DNA from: Actinomycetes bacterium
GTDB taxonomy: Bacteria; Actinomycetota; Acidimicrobiia; Acidimicrobiales; Bog-793
Length of the DNA stretch: 64,000 bases
Assembly: GCA_021798985.1 (NCBI GenBank)
Contig: JAJZBI010000022.1
Location: 1-64,000 of the forward strand
Reading direction: 5' to 3'
Shown: in pieces, positions 1 to 9,038 of the stretch
Layout: the number at the start of each line of letters is the position of its first letter
Numbering within the stretch: the first letter of the stretch is position 1
Program-made: the position numbers and the translations under genes
The notes under the pieces: model-generated
Seen by the model: the letters and a program-made list of their open reading frames with translations, nothing else
What the model was told of the DNA's origin: nothing
Databases searched by the model: none

Positions 1-210
1 ACAGGCGGCTGGCCGTCAGCCGGTTCTTGGGTCAGAACGGTGCTCCAGGTGAGCCCGACCGTAGTGATCGCCATCGTGAGGGTGGTGGATCACCGCGGGT
101 GAGGGCCCTGGCTCATACTCCCTGCCGAATAGGCGCTCGTCAGCCGAGCAGGACGCTTGGCGGTGTAGGCGAGCAGAACGCTCCCAGGCTCCCATGACCA
201 TGAGGGACAC

Positions 211-450
211 CTAGCGCCGGTAGGGCGTCGTCTGCGCCAGCCGCATGAACCCCAGCCGTTCAAGGATCGGCTGGCTGTCGATGAGGCATCGACTTGCAAG
301 TACCGGTAGCCCCGCTGCGATGCCAGGGCGGCTCGGTAGCCGACAAGCGAGCGGAACACCCGCGCCCCGCCACGCCGGCAGCGTCCCGCCGCCCCACAGG
401 CTGGCGAAGTCGCGCCCGGCCGGGAGCTCGATACGTCCTGCGGCGATCGG
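211..450 (-). pseudogene. GNAT N-acetyltransferase C-terminal remnant, frameshifted
   Basis: The reverse strand encodes the C-terminal half of a GNAT acetyltransferase split over two frames. One frame reads ...RIELPAGRDFASLWGGG and TLPAWRGAG, the next frame continues with FRSLVGYRAALASQRGYRY and LQVDAS, and the first frame then resumes with DSQPILERLGF and MRLAQTTPYRR before the TAG at 211-213. The RGxG acetyl-CoA loop and the conserved ERLGF strand are recognisable. The two switches, near 344-350 and near 288-292, need about -2 and -1 nt, so the gene is decayed. The N-terminal third of the family is missing on the side facing tRNA-Gly. Family assignment is from motif memory. The preceding 210 bases hold no gene I recognise. 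Confidence 0.6.
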
Positions 451-569
451 GCGCGATCCGGGCGCGAACGGGCGCGTCATCGAGGGTCCGAGCGGCGAAT
501 CACGGTCACTGGCGATCAACCAAAAAATGGGACCTGAACAGGGGAAACGAACGTCTCCGGAGAGGAGAG

Positions 570-640
570 AGCGGGCGACGGGAATCGAACCCGCGTTCTC
601 AGCTTGGGAAGCTGATGTTCTGCCGCTGAACTACGCCCGC
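570..640 (-). tRNA. tRNA-Gly (anticodon CCC)
   Basis: Read on the reverse strand, a cloverleaf is visible: acceptor GCGGGCG pairs with CGCCCGC, D stem GTTC/GAAC, anticodon stem TCAGC/GCTGA around loop TTCCCAA (anticodon CCC), T stem GCGGG/CCCGT around loop TTCGATT, and a T discriminator at 570. No CCA is encoded. CCC reads the GGG codon. Confidence 0.95.
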
Positions 641-713
641 GTGCACAACGTGGAGCCGGGTCGATGCCGAGGTCCGCGCGGATGTGCGCCGTCACTGTAT
701 CGTGCGGGCGCAC

Positions 714-1283
714 ATGATTCTCTCTGACCATTCCATCCGCGAGGCGCTCGAGGCCGGCAGGATCGTTATCGACCCGCTGGAGGAGGGCTCGATCCAGCCC
801 TCGTCGGTCGACCTCCACGTCGATCGTTACTTCCGCGTCTTCCGCAACCACTCCCAGCGCGTCATCGACGTCAAGGAGGACCAGGAGGAGCTCACGGAGC
901 TCGTTGACATCGTCGGAGACGATGCGCTCATCCTGCACCCTGGTGAGTTCGTGCTCGGTGCCACTCGCGAGCGGGTGGCGTTGCCAGATGACCTGGTGGG
1001 CCGGCTGGAAGGCAAGTCGAGCCTCGGCCGGCTCGGCTTGTTGATCCACTCGACGGCGGGCTTCGTGGATCCTGGCTTTGACGGATATCTCACCCTCGAG
1101 CTCTCCAACGTCGCCAACCTGCCGATCACCGTCTATCCCAACATGAAGATCGGCCAGATCAGCTTCTTGCGGATGACCACCGCCGCTGACCTGCCCTATG
1201 GCTCAGCCGAGCTTGGCTCGAAGTACCAGCACCAGCGGGGCCCGACCCCCAGCCGCTACTACCAGAACTTCTCGCGCCGCTGA
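714..1283 (+). CDS. dcd: dCTP deaminase (probably bifunctional dCTP deaminase/dUTPase)
   Basis: The 189-residue protein converts dCTP to dUTP, or to dUMP in the bifunctional actinobacterial form, and so feeds dTMP synthesis. It carries the signature [11 protein letters not shown], the catalytic segment [14 protein letters not shown] and the C-terminal [19 protein letters not shown] lid, and it closely resembles mycobacterial Dcd. I chose the ATG at 714 because [12 protein letters not shown] is the family N-terminus; an in-frame GTG at 684 adds ten unlikely residues. A TATCGT box at 698-703 lies 10 nt before the ATG, as in several genes here. The gene is convergent with holB, with a single base between the two stop codons. 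Confidence 0.95.
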   Translation: MILSDHSIREALEAGRIVIDPLEEGSIQPSSVDLHVDRYFRVFRNHSQRVIDVKEDQEELTELVDIVGDDALILHPGEFVLGATRERVALPDDLVGRLEGKSSLGRLGLLIHSTAGFVDPGFDGYLTLELSNVANLPITVYPNMKIGQISFLRMTTAADLPYGSAELGSKYQHQRGPTPSRYYQNFSRR

Positions 1284-1284
1284 C

Positions 1285-2331
1285 TCAGCGCCGCGCGGCG
1301 TCGAGGGCGAGCAGGAGCGACTGGAGAAGCAGCGTCTCGTTGGGGTTCCGCTCGAGCAGCTCGGCGGCGGTGTCGATCGCCCCGCAGCACGCCAGCAGCG
1401 CCGCGGTCTCTCGAGCCGGCTCGCTGCCGCGAAGCTGGGAGCGGTAGGCCGACACCAGTGTGCCGAGCCCCGCCCGGAGCTCGTCGGTCCGCACGCGCCG
1501 CTGCTCGCGGCGGTGCCGGTCCTCGATGGCCTGGCGGCCGGGCACCCCACGGTCGCCGGCGCGTTCGGCGGCCGCTGCGAGGTCTTTGAGCTCGGCCTCT
1601 TGGCGCGCCTTGACCACAACGACTAGCTCGTCGGCGCTGCCGAGCAGCTCCTCGGTCAGCACGGCGACGGTCATCCCGGTGCCGTCGAGACGCTCGGGGA
1701 CGGTGCGCCAGCGCTCTTGGCGGGCGGCGAAGCCGGGGTCGTTGGCGAGCAGCCGCGCCCGGTCGATCCGCCCCCCGGCGGCGGCCGCCGCGGTGGCCGC
1801 CGCGGCCGGGTCGCTGCCCTCGGCGACCAGCAGCGCCGCAAGCGTCTCCTCGTCGAGGCCGCGGAACTCGACCCTGAGGCACCGGCTGGCAATCGTCACG
1901 AGGCCGGGCGGCAGTGCGTCGGCGAGGATGACGAACACGGTCGAGGCGGGAGGCTCCTCGATGGTCTTGAGGAGCGCCGGCGCTGCCTCGTCGACGAGGT
2001 GGAAGTCCGCCAGGATCACGACCTGGCGGCCGCCGTGGCGGGGCGATCGCTGGGCGAGGCTCGTCACCTGGCGCGCCTCGTCGACTGAGATCGAGGCGCC
2101 CTGTCGCTCGACGACGACCACGTCGGGATGGCGCCCGGCCAGGACGTCGTGGCAGGAGGCGCACGATCCGCACCCGCCGTCGGGACAGACGAGCGCGGCG
2201 GCAAAGGCCCTCGCCGCCTCCCGCTTCCCGCTGCCCGTCGGTCCGACGAACAAGTAGGCGTGTACCGGTGCGGCGAGGGAGGCCTCGAGCACCGCCCGCG
2301 CCCGGCCCTGGCCGACGACGCGATCGAGCAC
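1285..2331 (-). CDS. holB: DNA polymerase III delta' subunit (clamp-loader ATPase)
   Basis: A 348-residue AAA+ protein of the replicative clamp loader, which places the beta clamp on primed DNA. Visible features are the P-loop GPTGSGK near residue 31, a zinc-binding cluster (CPDGGCGSCASC), the sensor-like region LADFHLVDEAAPALLKTIEEPP, and the conserved RC of IASRCLRV. The C-terminal collar is Ala/Glu-rich and ends in NPNETLLLQSLLLAL. The start is GTG at 2331, only 2 bp after the topA stop, so the genes are almost certainly co-transcribed as topA-holB. Many actinobacteria have tmk near here; it is absent from this junction. Confidence 0.93.
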   Translation of the reverse strand: MLDRVVGQGRARAVLEASLAAPVHAYLFVGPTGSGKREAARAFAAALVCPDGGCGSCASCHDVLAGRHPDVVVVERQGASISVDEARQVTSLAQRSPRHGGRQVVILADFHLVDEAAPALLKTIEEPPASTVFVILADALPPGLVTIASRCLRVEFRGLDEETLAALLVAEGSDPAAAATAAAAAGGRIDRARLLANDPGFAARQERWRTVPERLDGTGMTVAVLTEELLGSADELVVVVKARQEAELKDLAAAAERAGDRGVPGRQAIEDRHRREQRRVRTDELRAGLGTLVSAYRSQLRGSEPARETAALLACCGAIDTAAELLERNPNETLLLQSLLLALDAARR

Positions 2332-2333
2332 CG

Positions 2334-5105
2334 CTACAGCGATGACGGTCCCGCCTTCTTGGCGGTCGACTTCTTGGTGGCGGCCTTCTTCGCGGGAGCC
2401 TTCTTCGCGGTCGCCTTCTTCGCCGCGGCCTTCGTGCCGCCCGCCTTCTTCGCGGTCGCCTTCTTGGCGGCGGCCTTTCGAGCCCGAGGCGAGGGGCCAG
2501 CGGCGCGGCGATCGGCGAGCAGCTCGGCGGCGCGCTCGAGCGTCAGCTGCTCAGGGTCGTCGCCTCGTCGCAGCGAGGCGTTCGTCGTGCCGTCGGTGAC
2601 GTAGGGACCGAATCGCCCCTCGCGCAGCTGGATCGGCTGGCCGGTCGCCGGGTCCGTTCCGATCTCCTTAGCCGGCTTGGCTGCGGCACGGGCAAAGCGG
2701 CGCTCTTTGGGTTGTGCCAGGAGCGCGAGCGCCTCGTCGAGGCTGATCTCGAGCAGCTGCTCTTCACGCTCGAGGCTGCGCGACTCGCTGGCGCGCTGGA
2801 CGTAGGGGCCGTAGCGGCCGTTGCGGGCGACGACCTCTTCGCCGTTCGCGGGGTCGACGCCGAGGACGCGCGGGAGCTGGAGCAGCTTCAGGGCGTCCTC
2901 GAGGCCGAGCGTCTCGAGGCTCATCGACTTGAACAGCGAGGCCGTGCGCGGCTTGTCCCCCCCCGGCACCGCCTCGCCGAGCTGGACGTAGGGGCCAAAG
3001 CGCCCGGCGCGGGCGATCACGCTCAGGCCGGTCTCGGGGTCCTCGCCGAGGACCCGATCGCCCGCCGGCGCGTTCAGCAGCTCGAGCGCCTTCTCGATCG
3101 TCAGCTCGTCGGGCGCGAGGTCCTCGGGCACCGAGGCGCGGTCCTCGCCCCGCTGGAGGTAGGGGCCGTAGCGGCCGACGCGGGCGACGATCAGCTCGCC
3201 GTTGTCGTCCGCGCCGATCGGGATCGAGTTGACCTCCCGCGCGTCGATCTCCCCGAGGCGCTCGGAGACGGCCTCCTTCAGGCCGTGCGCCCCCGCCGGC
3301 GAGCCGTCCTTCGGCGCGCCGAAGTAGAAGCGCTCGAGCCACGGGATCGCCTCTTCGGAGCCCGCCGCGATCCCGTCGAGGTCGTCCTCCATGGTGGCGG
3401 TGAAGCTGTAGTCGACGAGCGCGGGGAAGTGCGACTCGAGCAGGCCGACCACGGCGAATGCCGTGAAGGAGGGGACGAGGGCGCTTCCCTTCTTCCAGAC
3501 GTAGCCGCGGTCCTGGATCGTCTGGAGGATCCCGGCGTAGGTGGAGGGCCGCCCGACCCCGAGGTCCTCGAGCCGCTTGACGAGCGACGCCTCGGTAAAG
3601 CGCGCCGGCGGCTTGGTGGCGTGGTCCTCGATGGTGGCCGCCTCGAGATCGAGGGCCTCTGCCTCATGAAGCGGCGGCAGGCGGACCTCGCGCGGGGCCT
3701 TGTCGGGGCGCTCGTCGTCCTCGTCGTCGTCCTCGCGGTAGACGCGCAAGAAGCCCGGCGAGGTGATGACGGTGCCCGACGCCGCGAACACCGCCCGCGT
3801 GCCGGCGGGGGCGACGCTCACCTCGCTGGCCGTCTCGGCCTCGATCCGGACCCGCGCGGTGACACCGGTGGCGTCCACCATCTGGGAGGCGACGGTCCGC
3901 TGCCAGACGAGCTCGTACAGGCGCAGCTCGTCGCCGCTCAGCTCGCTGCCCACCTCGCTCGGAGTGCGGAAGGTCTCCCCCGAGGGCCGGATCGCCTCGT
4001 GGGCCTCCTGCGCGTTCTTCACCCGGCGGTCGTAGGTGCGCGGGCGGTCGGGCACCGACTGGGCCCCGTACAGCTCGCGTGCCTGGGCGCGGGCGGCTTG
4101 CAGCGCCGTCTCCGACAGCGTCGTCGAGTCGGTCCGCATGTAGGTGATGAAGCCCCGCTCATAGAGCCGCTGGGCGGTCTGCATCGTCCGCTGTGCCGAG
4201 AAGCGGAGCTTTCGCGCCGCCTCCTGCTGGAGCGTCGAGGTGATGAAGGGCGCGGCGGGCGAGCGCCGGTAGGGGCGCTCTTCGACCGAGGCGACGCGGG
4301 CGCTCGCGCCCTCGAGCGCGCCGGCGAGCGCGCCGGCCGCCGCCTCGTCGAGCAGCAGCAACGCCGGGTTCTTGAGGCGCCCCTGCTCGTCAAAGTCCGA
4401 GCCATCGGCGACTTGGCGCTCCCCGAGCGCGACCAGGTTGGCCGGGAAGGCAGTGGCCTCCGCGGCCGAGGGTCGGAGCTGGGCGGTGAGACTCCACCAG
4501 CTGGCCGAGCGGAAGCTCATCCGCTCCCGCTCGCGCTCGACGACGATGCGGGTCGCCACGCTCTGCACGCGCCCCGCCGACAGGCCCTGCATCACCTTCT
4601 TCCACAGCACCGGCGAGAGCTCGTAGCCATAGAGCCGGTCGAGGATGCGCCGCGCCTCCTGGGCGTCGACGAGGCGGCGGTCGAGCTCGCGGGGGTGCGA
4701 GATGGCGTGCTCGATCGCCGGCCGGGTGATCTCGTGGAACACCATCCGCTTCACCGGCACGCGCGGCGCCAGCACCTCGAGCAGGTGCCAGGCGATCGAC
4801 TCGCCCTCGCGGTCTTCATCGGTCGCGAGGTACACCTCGCTCGCCTCCGACACGAGCGAGCGCAGCCGGCGGACCTGGTCCTGCTTCTCCTTGGCGACCA
4901 CGTACAGCGGCTTGAAGCCGTTCTGCACGTCGACGCCGAGGCGCGCCCAGTCCTCGCCCTTGTAGGCGCTCGGGACCTCGGCGGCCGAGCGGGGCAGGTC
5001 GCGGATGTGGCCGATCGAGGACTCGACGAGGTAGTCCCCCCCGAGGAAGCGCGCGATCGTCCGGGCCTTCGTCGGTGACTCGACGATGACGAGCGGCTTG
5101 GGCAT
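2334..5105 (-). CDS. topA: DNA topoisomerase I with lysine-rich C-terminal tail
   Basis: Type IA topoisomerase that relaxes negative supercoils. The 923-residue protein starts at ATG 5105 (MPKPLVIVESPTKA, the TOPRIM N-terminus) behind an AGGTGATCTG ribosome-binding site; 28 upstream in-frame codons do not match the family. TOPRIM acidic residues appear in YLATDEDREGE, and the active-site tyrosine is about Y322 in GFITYMRTDST. Several topoisomerase C-terminal repeats (GRYGPYVQ, GRFGPYV) follow instead of zinc fingers. The last 45 or so residues are a KKA/KKAT-type basic tail, typical of actinobacterial TopA and proposed to aid processivity. A TATCCT box at 5157-5162 could be its -10. Confidence 0.97.
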   Translation of the reverse strand: MPKPLVIVESPTKARTIARFLGGDYLVESSIGHIRDLPRSAAEVPSAYKGEDWARLGVDVQNGFKPLYVVAKEKQDQVRRLRSLVSEASEVYLATDEDREGESIAWHLLEVLAPRVPVKRMVFHEITRPAIEHAISHPRELDRRLVDAQEARRILDRLYGYELSPVLWKKVMQGLSAGRVQSVATRIVVERERERMSFRSASWWSLTAQLRPSAAEATAFPANLVALGERQVADGSDFDEQGRLKNPALLLLDEAAAGALAGALEGASARVASVEERPYRRSPAAPFITSTLQQEAARKLRFSAQRTMQTAQRLYERGFITYMRTDSTTLSETALQAARAQARELYGAQSVPDRPRTYDRRVKNAQEAHEAIRPSGETFRTPSEVGSELSGDELRLYELVWQRTVASQMVDATGVTARVRIEAETASEVSVAPAGTRAVFAASGTVITSPGFLRVYREDDDEDDERPDKAPREVRLPPLHEAEALDLEAATIEDHATKPPARFTEASLVKRLEDLGVGRPSTYAGILQTIQDRGYVWKKGSALVPSFTAFAVVGLLESHFPALVDYSFTATMEDDLDGIAAGSEEAIPWLERFYFGAPKDGSPAGAHGLKEAVSERLGEIDAREVNSIPIGADDNGELIVARVGRYGPYLQRGEDRASVPEDLAPDELTIEKALELLNAPAGDRVLGEDPETGLSVIARAGRFGPYVQLGEAVPGGDKPRTASLFKSMSLETLGLEDALKLLQLPRVLGVDPANGEEVVARNGRYGPYVQRASESRSLEREEQLLEISLDEALALLAQPKERRFARAAAKPAKEIGTDPATGQPIQLREGRFGPYVTDGTTNASLRRGDDPEQLTLERAAELLADRRAAGPSPRARKAAAKKATAKKAGGTKAAAKKATAKKAPAKKAATKKSTAKKAGPSSL

Positions 5106-5213
5106 CAGATCACCTGCTTCGGGGAGCCCGGCCCGGCGGGGCCTGATCGGTGGCGAAGGATATCGAGGACGGTCCTGGTGGGCCAGCAAGGGGCGGCCGA
5201 TGAGGCAGCCGCC

Positions 5214-7571
5214 TCAGCCGGTCGGCTCTTCCCCGTCGCTCGCTGCGGCGAGGATCGTGTAGTGCGGGTTGATCATCGCCAGGCGACGGTTGCGCTCGCC
5301 GACCATGCCTTCGGCCAGGAGCTTCGCGCCTGGCTGGATGCCGGGCACGAGCCGGCGTCCCTGGAAGACGAGGGTCAGCTGGCCCGTCGCGTCGGCGAGC
5401 GTGCACTCCAGGCTCGAGATGCCGGCGCCCGGCTGGACCCGCACCGAGCGGATGCGCCCGGCGACCTTGGCGCGCTGGCGTACCCGCAGGCTGCCGATCG
5501 GCGCCGCGCCCGGCGGCGCGCCCTCGGGGAACAGCTCGTCGGACTCGAGCCCAGCCGGCAGCTCCCTCGCCTCGGGGGCGCCCGGCGTCGGTGGCACGAA
5601 CTCCTCCTCCCAGGGCAGTCGGAAGCGGCGTCGCAGCTGGTAGGGGATGACCGTCGCGCTCACGTTCGGCAGCTGGCCGACGACCGCCGCGATGCGGTCA
5701 CCGGTGCGGCCGTGGAAGAAGCGCTTGGCGATGCCGGGCAGGACGCGGCGCGGCAAGAGCACGCTGACCTCGGTCTCGCCGTCCCCGGCGGCGTCCGCGG
5801 CGAGCTCGAGCGCCGATCGGGCGATGCGGCGGTCCGGACACTCGATCAGCTCGAGCGAGACGCGGGCGAGGCCGAGGCGGGTCCAGGTCTCCTCGAGCTC
5901 GCGCGCGGCCCGCGTGTCGACGACGAAGTGCACCGCGCGCGGCTCGTCGGGGCTGAGCGATCGGGCGTACTGCAGCGCTCGGGCCGCCGCGAGGTCGAGG
6001 CGCTCGATGAAGACGAAGACGACGTGGCGGCGCAGCACCGGGGCTTCCGCGGCGCGGGCCGCGTTGCGCTCGAGCAGGACCTTCTCCTCCTCGTACTGGC
6101 GGTGCAGCACGAGGAGCGCGACGAACAGGATCGGGAAGACGACGACGACGAGCCAGGCGCCCTGGGTGAACTTCACCGTGGCGAGGATGCCGACGATGGC
6201 GAAGGAGAGCACGGCGGTGCCGCCGTTGATGACGCTCTTGTAGCGGTAGCCGCGCTGGCGCTCGCGCAGGTGATGGCGGACCATCCCGGCGCCCGCCATC
6301 GTGAAGCCGATGAACACGCCGATCGCGTACATCGCCACCAGCGCGCTCAAGCTGGCGCCCGTGCCGATGATGAGGGCGATCGAGAGGATCCCGAGGATCA
6401 AGATCCCGTTGGAGAAGACGAGGCGGTGCCCACGGCGCGTCAGCAGGTGGGGTAGGTAGGCGTCCTTGGCGACGAAGCTCGTGAGGTTCGGGAAGCCGTT
6501 GAAGCTGGTGTTGCCGCCCGTCCACAAGATCAGCATCGTCGCGAACTGGATGAAGTAGAAGCCCACCTTGCCGCCGAGCGAGCCGCCGAAGACGTAGCGG
6601 GCCTCTTGGGAGATCACCGTCGGTGTGCCGATCACGTAGGGAACGGCGTGGGTGAGGTAGGCGAGGAAGGACACCCCGGCGACGAGGAAGCCCAAGATGG
6701 CTGCCATGAAGACGAGGACCCGCCGGGCGTTCGGTCCGGTCGGCTCCTTGAAGGTCGCCACGCCGTTCGAGACCGCCTCGAGGCCGGTCAGCGAGGACCC
6801 GCCGTTGGCGAACGCGCGCAACACAATGAGGATGCTGGCGCCGAGCAAGAGGCCATGCCCGGCGTGTCCCACGGCCACGCCGGGGAGGTGGATGCTGTGG
6901 CGGTGCACCTGGCCGAGCGCGGCGCGGATCAGGCCGGTGACGACGAGCGAGCCGACGCCGAGAACGAAGAGGTAGGTCGGTAGGGCGAAGATCTTGCCCG
7001 CCTCGCGGATGCCGCGCAGGTTGCCCCAGATCAACAAGAGGACCACCGCCACGGTGATCCACAGGTGATAGGGCTGGACGGCGGGGAACGCCGAGGTGAG
7101 CGCGTCGGTGCCGGCGGTGATCTGCACCGCCACGGTGAGGACGTAGTCGATGATCAGCGCCACCGCGGCGAGCTGGGCGATGCGGGGCCCGAAGTTGTCG
7201 CGGCTGACGACGTAGGAGCCGCCGGCCTTGGTGTACACCATCACGACCTCTCGGTACGAGAGGGTGGCGAACAACAAGACGACGAGGATCGCCCCGGTGA
7301 GCGGCAAGAGCAGCGTGAAGGCGGCGACGCCGACGAACTGGACGAGCTGGTTGAGGATCTGCTCGGAGCCGTACGCGCTCGAGGAGATCATGTCCGGCGC
7401 CAGCACGCCGAGCGCGAGCACCTTGCTGAGGCGCTCGGACTGCAGCCGTTCGGTGACAAGCGGCGGCCCGAGCAGGGCCTTCTTCAGCCGGTAGCTGAGA
7501 GACTCGGGGAGGTCGATGTCCCCGGCGACCAGGCGCGACCGCGTCTCAACGGGGGGCGAGGGCGCTGACAC
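5214..7571 (-). CDS. APC-family permease fused to a C-terminal OB-fold domain
   Basis: A large protein of about 785 residues. The N-terminal ~480 residues are an amino acid/polyamine/cation-type APC transporter: SKVLALGVLAPDMISSSAYG is the unwound TM1 motif, followed by about 12 hydrophobic helices and GNLRGIREAG. A cytosolic region of about 170 residues follows. The last ~90 residues (VAGRIRSVRVQPGAGISSLE, then LTLVFQGRRLVPGI and AMINPHYTI) look like the stand-alone actinobacterial OB-fold protein of the Rv2694c type. In M. tuberculosis the permease (Rv2690c), TrkA pair and OB protein are separate neighbours; here permease and OB domain form one frame. GTG at 7571 was chosen; TTG/ATG-like codons back to 7619 are possible. 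It is divergent from the trkA pair. Confidence 0.85.
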   Translation of the reverse strand: MSAPSPPVETRSRLVAGDIDLPESLSYRLKKALLGPPLVTERLQSERLSKVLALGVLAPDMISSSAYGSEQILNQLVQFVGVAAFTLLLPLTGAILVVLLFATLSYREVVMVYTKAGGSYVVSRDNFGPRIAQLAAVALIIDYVLTVAVQITAGTDALTSAFPAVQPYHLWITVAVVLLLIWGNLRGIREAGKIFALPTYLFVLGVGSLVVTGLIRAALGQVHRHSIHLPGVAVGHAGHGLLLGASILIVLRAFANGGSSLTGLEAVSNGVATFKEPTGPNARRVLVFMAAILGFLVAGVSFLAYLTHAVPYVIGTPTVISQEARYVFGGSLGGKVGFYFIQFATMLILWTGGNTSFNGFPNLTSFVAKDAYLPHLLTRRGHRLVFSNGILILGILSIALIIGTGASLSALVAMYAIGVFIGFTMAGAGMVRHHLRERQRGYRYKSVINGGTAVLSFAIVGILATVKFTQGAWLVVVVFPILFVALLVLHRQYEEEKVLLERNAARAAEAPVLRRHVVFVFIERLDLAAARALQYARSLSPDEPRAVHFVVDTRAARELEETWTRLGLARVSLELIECPDRRIARSALELAADAAGDGETEVSVLLPRRVLPGIAKRFFHGRTGDRIAAVVGQLPNVSATVIPYQLRRRFRLPWEEEFVPPTPGAPEARELPAGLESDELFPEGAPPGAAPIGSLRVRQRAKVAGRIRSVRVQPGAGISSLECTLADATGQLTLVFQGRRLVPGIQPGAKLLAEGMVGERNRRLAMINPHYTILAAASDGEEPTG

Positions 7572-7675
7572 CCACGTAGTCTGCCCGCCGTCGGCGCGTC
7601 CGGCGCAACTCGATCGCAACCAAGGCCCAGGGGGGCGAGTTGTGTCCTGAGCGCGACCCGTGTTCGATAGATGCC

Positions 7676-8368
7676 GTGCACGTGATCGTGGTCGGCTGCG
7701 GCCGTGTCGGCGCGGGCCTCGCCCTGGAGCTGATCGAGGACGGCCACAGCGTCGTCGTCATCGACAAGCGCGAGGAGGCCTTCAAGCGCCTGCCGCCCGG
7801 CTGGGGCGGCCAGTCGATCGTCGGCGCGGGCTTCGACCGAGACGTCCTCGAGCTCGCCGGTGCCAAGGGCGCGCACGCCCTGGCTGCGGTGACGAGCGGG
7901 GACAACTCGAACATCTTGTGTGCCCGGATCGCCCGGGAGACCTACGGCGTTCGCAACGTCGTCGCCCGCATCTACGATCCCCGCCGCGCCGAGATCTACC
8001 AGCGCCTCGGCCTGCCGACGGTGGCGACGGTGACCTGGACGACCGATCAGGTGCTGCGCAAGCTCTTCCCCGACCACTCCGTGCCGGAGTGGTCGGACCC
8101 GACGGGCCGGATCCGCCTCGTCGAGCGCGTCCTGCCGGTCCACTGGTGCGGGCGGCGTCTGACGGCGCTCGAGACCGAGACCGGGGCGCGCATCGTGGCG
8201 GTGACCCGGGCGGGGGTGCCGAACCTCGGTCCTGGCGAGCTCGTCGGCCAGGAGGGGGACGTCTTGCACCTCGCCGTGACCTTCAGTGCTCGGACCAAGC
8301 TCGAAGAGGCGCTCGGCGGCGAGGCGGGCGACGAGGCCACGGGCCCGAGCACCGAGCGCGGCCGATGA
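7676..8368 (+). CDS. trkA: TrkA-type potassium uptake regulatory subunit (CeoB-like)
   Basis: Cytosolic RCK subunit: an N-terminal Rossmann NAD(H)-binding fold (VHVIVVGCGRVGAGLALEL, GxGxxG) ending with the acidic VVIDKR strand, then a C-terminal RCK_C domain (GRRLTALETETGARIVAVTR). It is about 230 residues long. The start is GTG at 7676, which places the Rossmann strand at the N-terminus; earlier in-frame codons would add a non-conserved extension. It overlaps the next trkA gene by an ATGA. Such paired RCK proteins gate a K+ channel or transporter; here the divergent APC permease is the likely partner, as its orthologue is in mycobacteria. The pairing is inference. Confidence 0.9.
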   Translation: MHVIVVGCGRVGAGLALELIEDGHSVVVIDKREEAFKRLPPGWGGQSIVGAGFDRDVLELAGAKGAHALAAVTSGDNSNILCARIARETYGVRNVVARIYDPRRAEIYQRLGLPTVATVTWTTDQVLRKLFPDHSVPEWSDPTGRIRLVERVLPVHWCGRRLTALETETGARIVAVTRAGVPNLGPGELVGQEGDVLHLAVTFSARTKLEEALGGEAGDEATGPSTERGR

Positions 8369-9027
8369 AGGTCGTCATCGCCGGTGCCGGGGCGGTCGGC
8401 ACCTTCCTCGCTGCCGACCTCGCACAGAACGGCCACGACGTGCTCTTGATCGAGAAGAACGTGGCGAGCATCGAATCGATGCCGACCTCGGCGTCGGTGC
8501 GCCTCGTGTCGGCGGACGCGTGTGAGGTCGACGTCTTGCAGAAGTCCGGGCTCGAGGAGGCTGACGTCGTCGTCGCGGCGACCGGGGACGACGAGGACAA
8601 CCTCGTGATCTCGCTGCTCGCCAAGCAGGAGTTCGCGGTCCCCCGGGTGATCGCCCGGGTCAACCATCCGAAGAACCACTGGCTGTTCAACGAGACGTGG
8701 GGCGTCGACATCGCCGTCTCCACGCCGCATCTGCTCTCGGCGCTCGTCGAGGAGGCCGTCTCGGTCGGCTCGCTCGTGCGCCTCTTGCAGTTCGAGGGCG
8801 GCAATGCCCGCCTCGTCGAGGTGACCCTCGTCGAGGAGTCACCGATCGTGGGCAAGACGATCTCGGAGATGGGCCTGCCCCGCGGCGCCACGGTCGTGGC
8901 GGTCGTGCGCGAGTCCCACGTCGTGGTGCCCCGCGGGGACACGCGGCTCGGACCGGGCGACGAGGTGCTGCTGCTCGTCACCGGGGATGCCGACGACGAG
9001 GTGCGCCGACTCCTCGTCGCCCCCTAG
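8365..9027 (+). CDS. trkA: Second TrkA-type RCK subunit (CeoC-like)
   Basis: A 220-residue paralogue of the upstream gene: Rossmann start MKVVIAGAGAVGTFLAADLA, NAD ribose-binding acidic end LLIEKN, ATGDDEDN loop, and a C-terminal RCK_C domain ending GPGDEVLLLVTGDADDEVRR. Its ATG at 8365 overlaps the previous TGA, so translation is probably coupled and a hetero-oligomer is likely. The adjacent RCK pair divergent from an APC permease is the arrangement known for mycobacterial CeoB/CeoC. Confidence 0.9.
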   Translation: MKVVIAGAGAVGTFLAADLAQNGHDVLLIEKNVASIESMPTSASVRLVSADACEVDVLQKSGLEEADVVVAATGDDEDNLVISLLAKQEFAVPRVIARVNHPKNHWLFNETWGVDIAVSTPHLLSALVEEAVSVGSLVRLLQFEGGNARLVEVTLVEESPIVGKTISEMGLPRGATVVAVVRESHVVVPRGDTRLGPGDEVLLLVTGDADDEVRRLLVAP

Positions 9028-9038
9028 CCGGAGGCGCC

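Noticed and set aside
16-210. A 64-codon reverse frame at the window start
   Set aside because: No motif, atypical composition (His-rich by codon shadow) and no ribosome-binding site; it begins right after the GNAT stop.
2345-2480. Short tandem DNA repeats (CTTCTTGGCGG-like) near the topA end
   Set aside because: They encode the Lys/Ala tail of TopA and are not an independent repeat array.
2712-5078. A 788-codon open frame on the + strand opposite topA
   Set aside because: It is the antisense shadow of topA; its composition (Arg/Leu/Gly/Glu-rich without motifs) follows from the high GC3 of the real gene.
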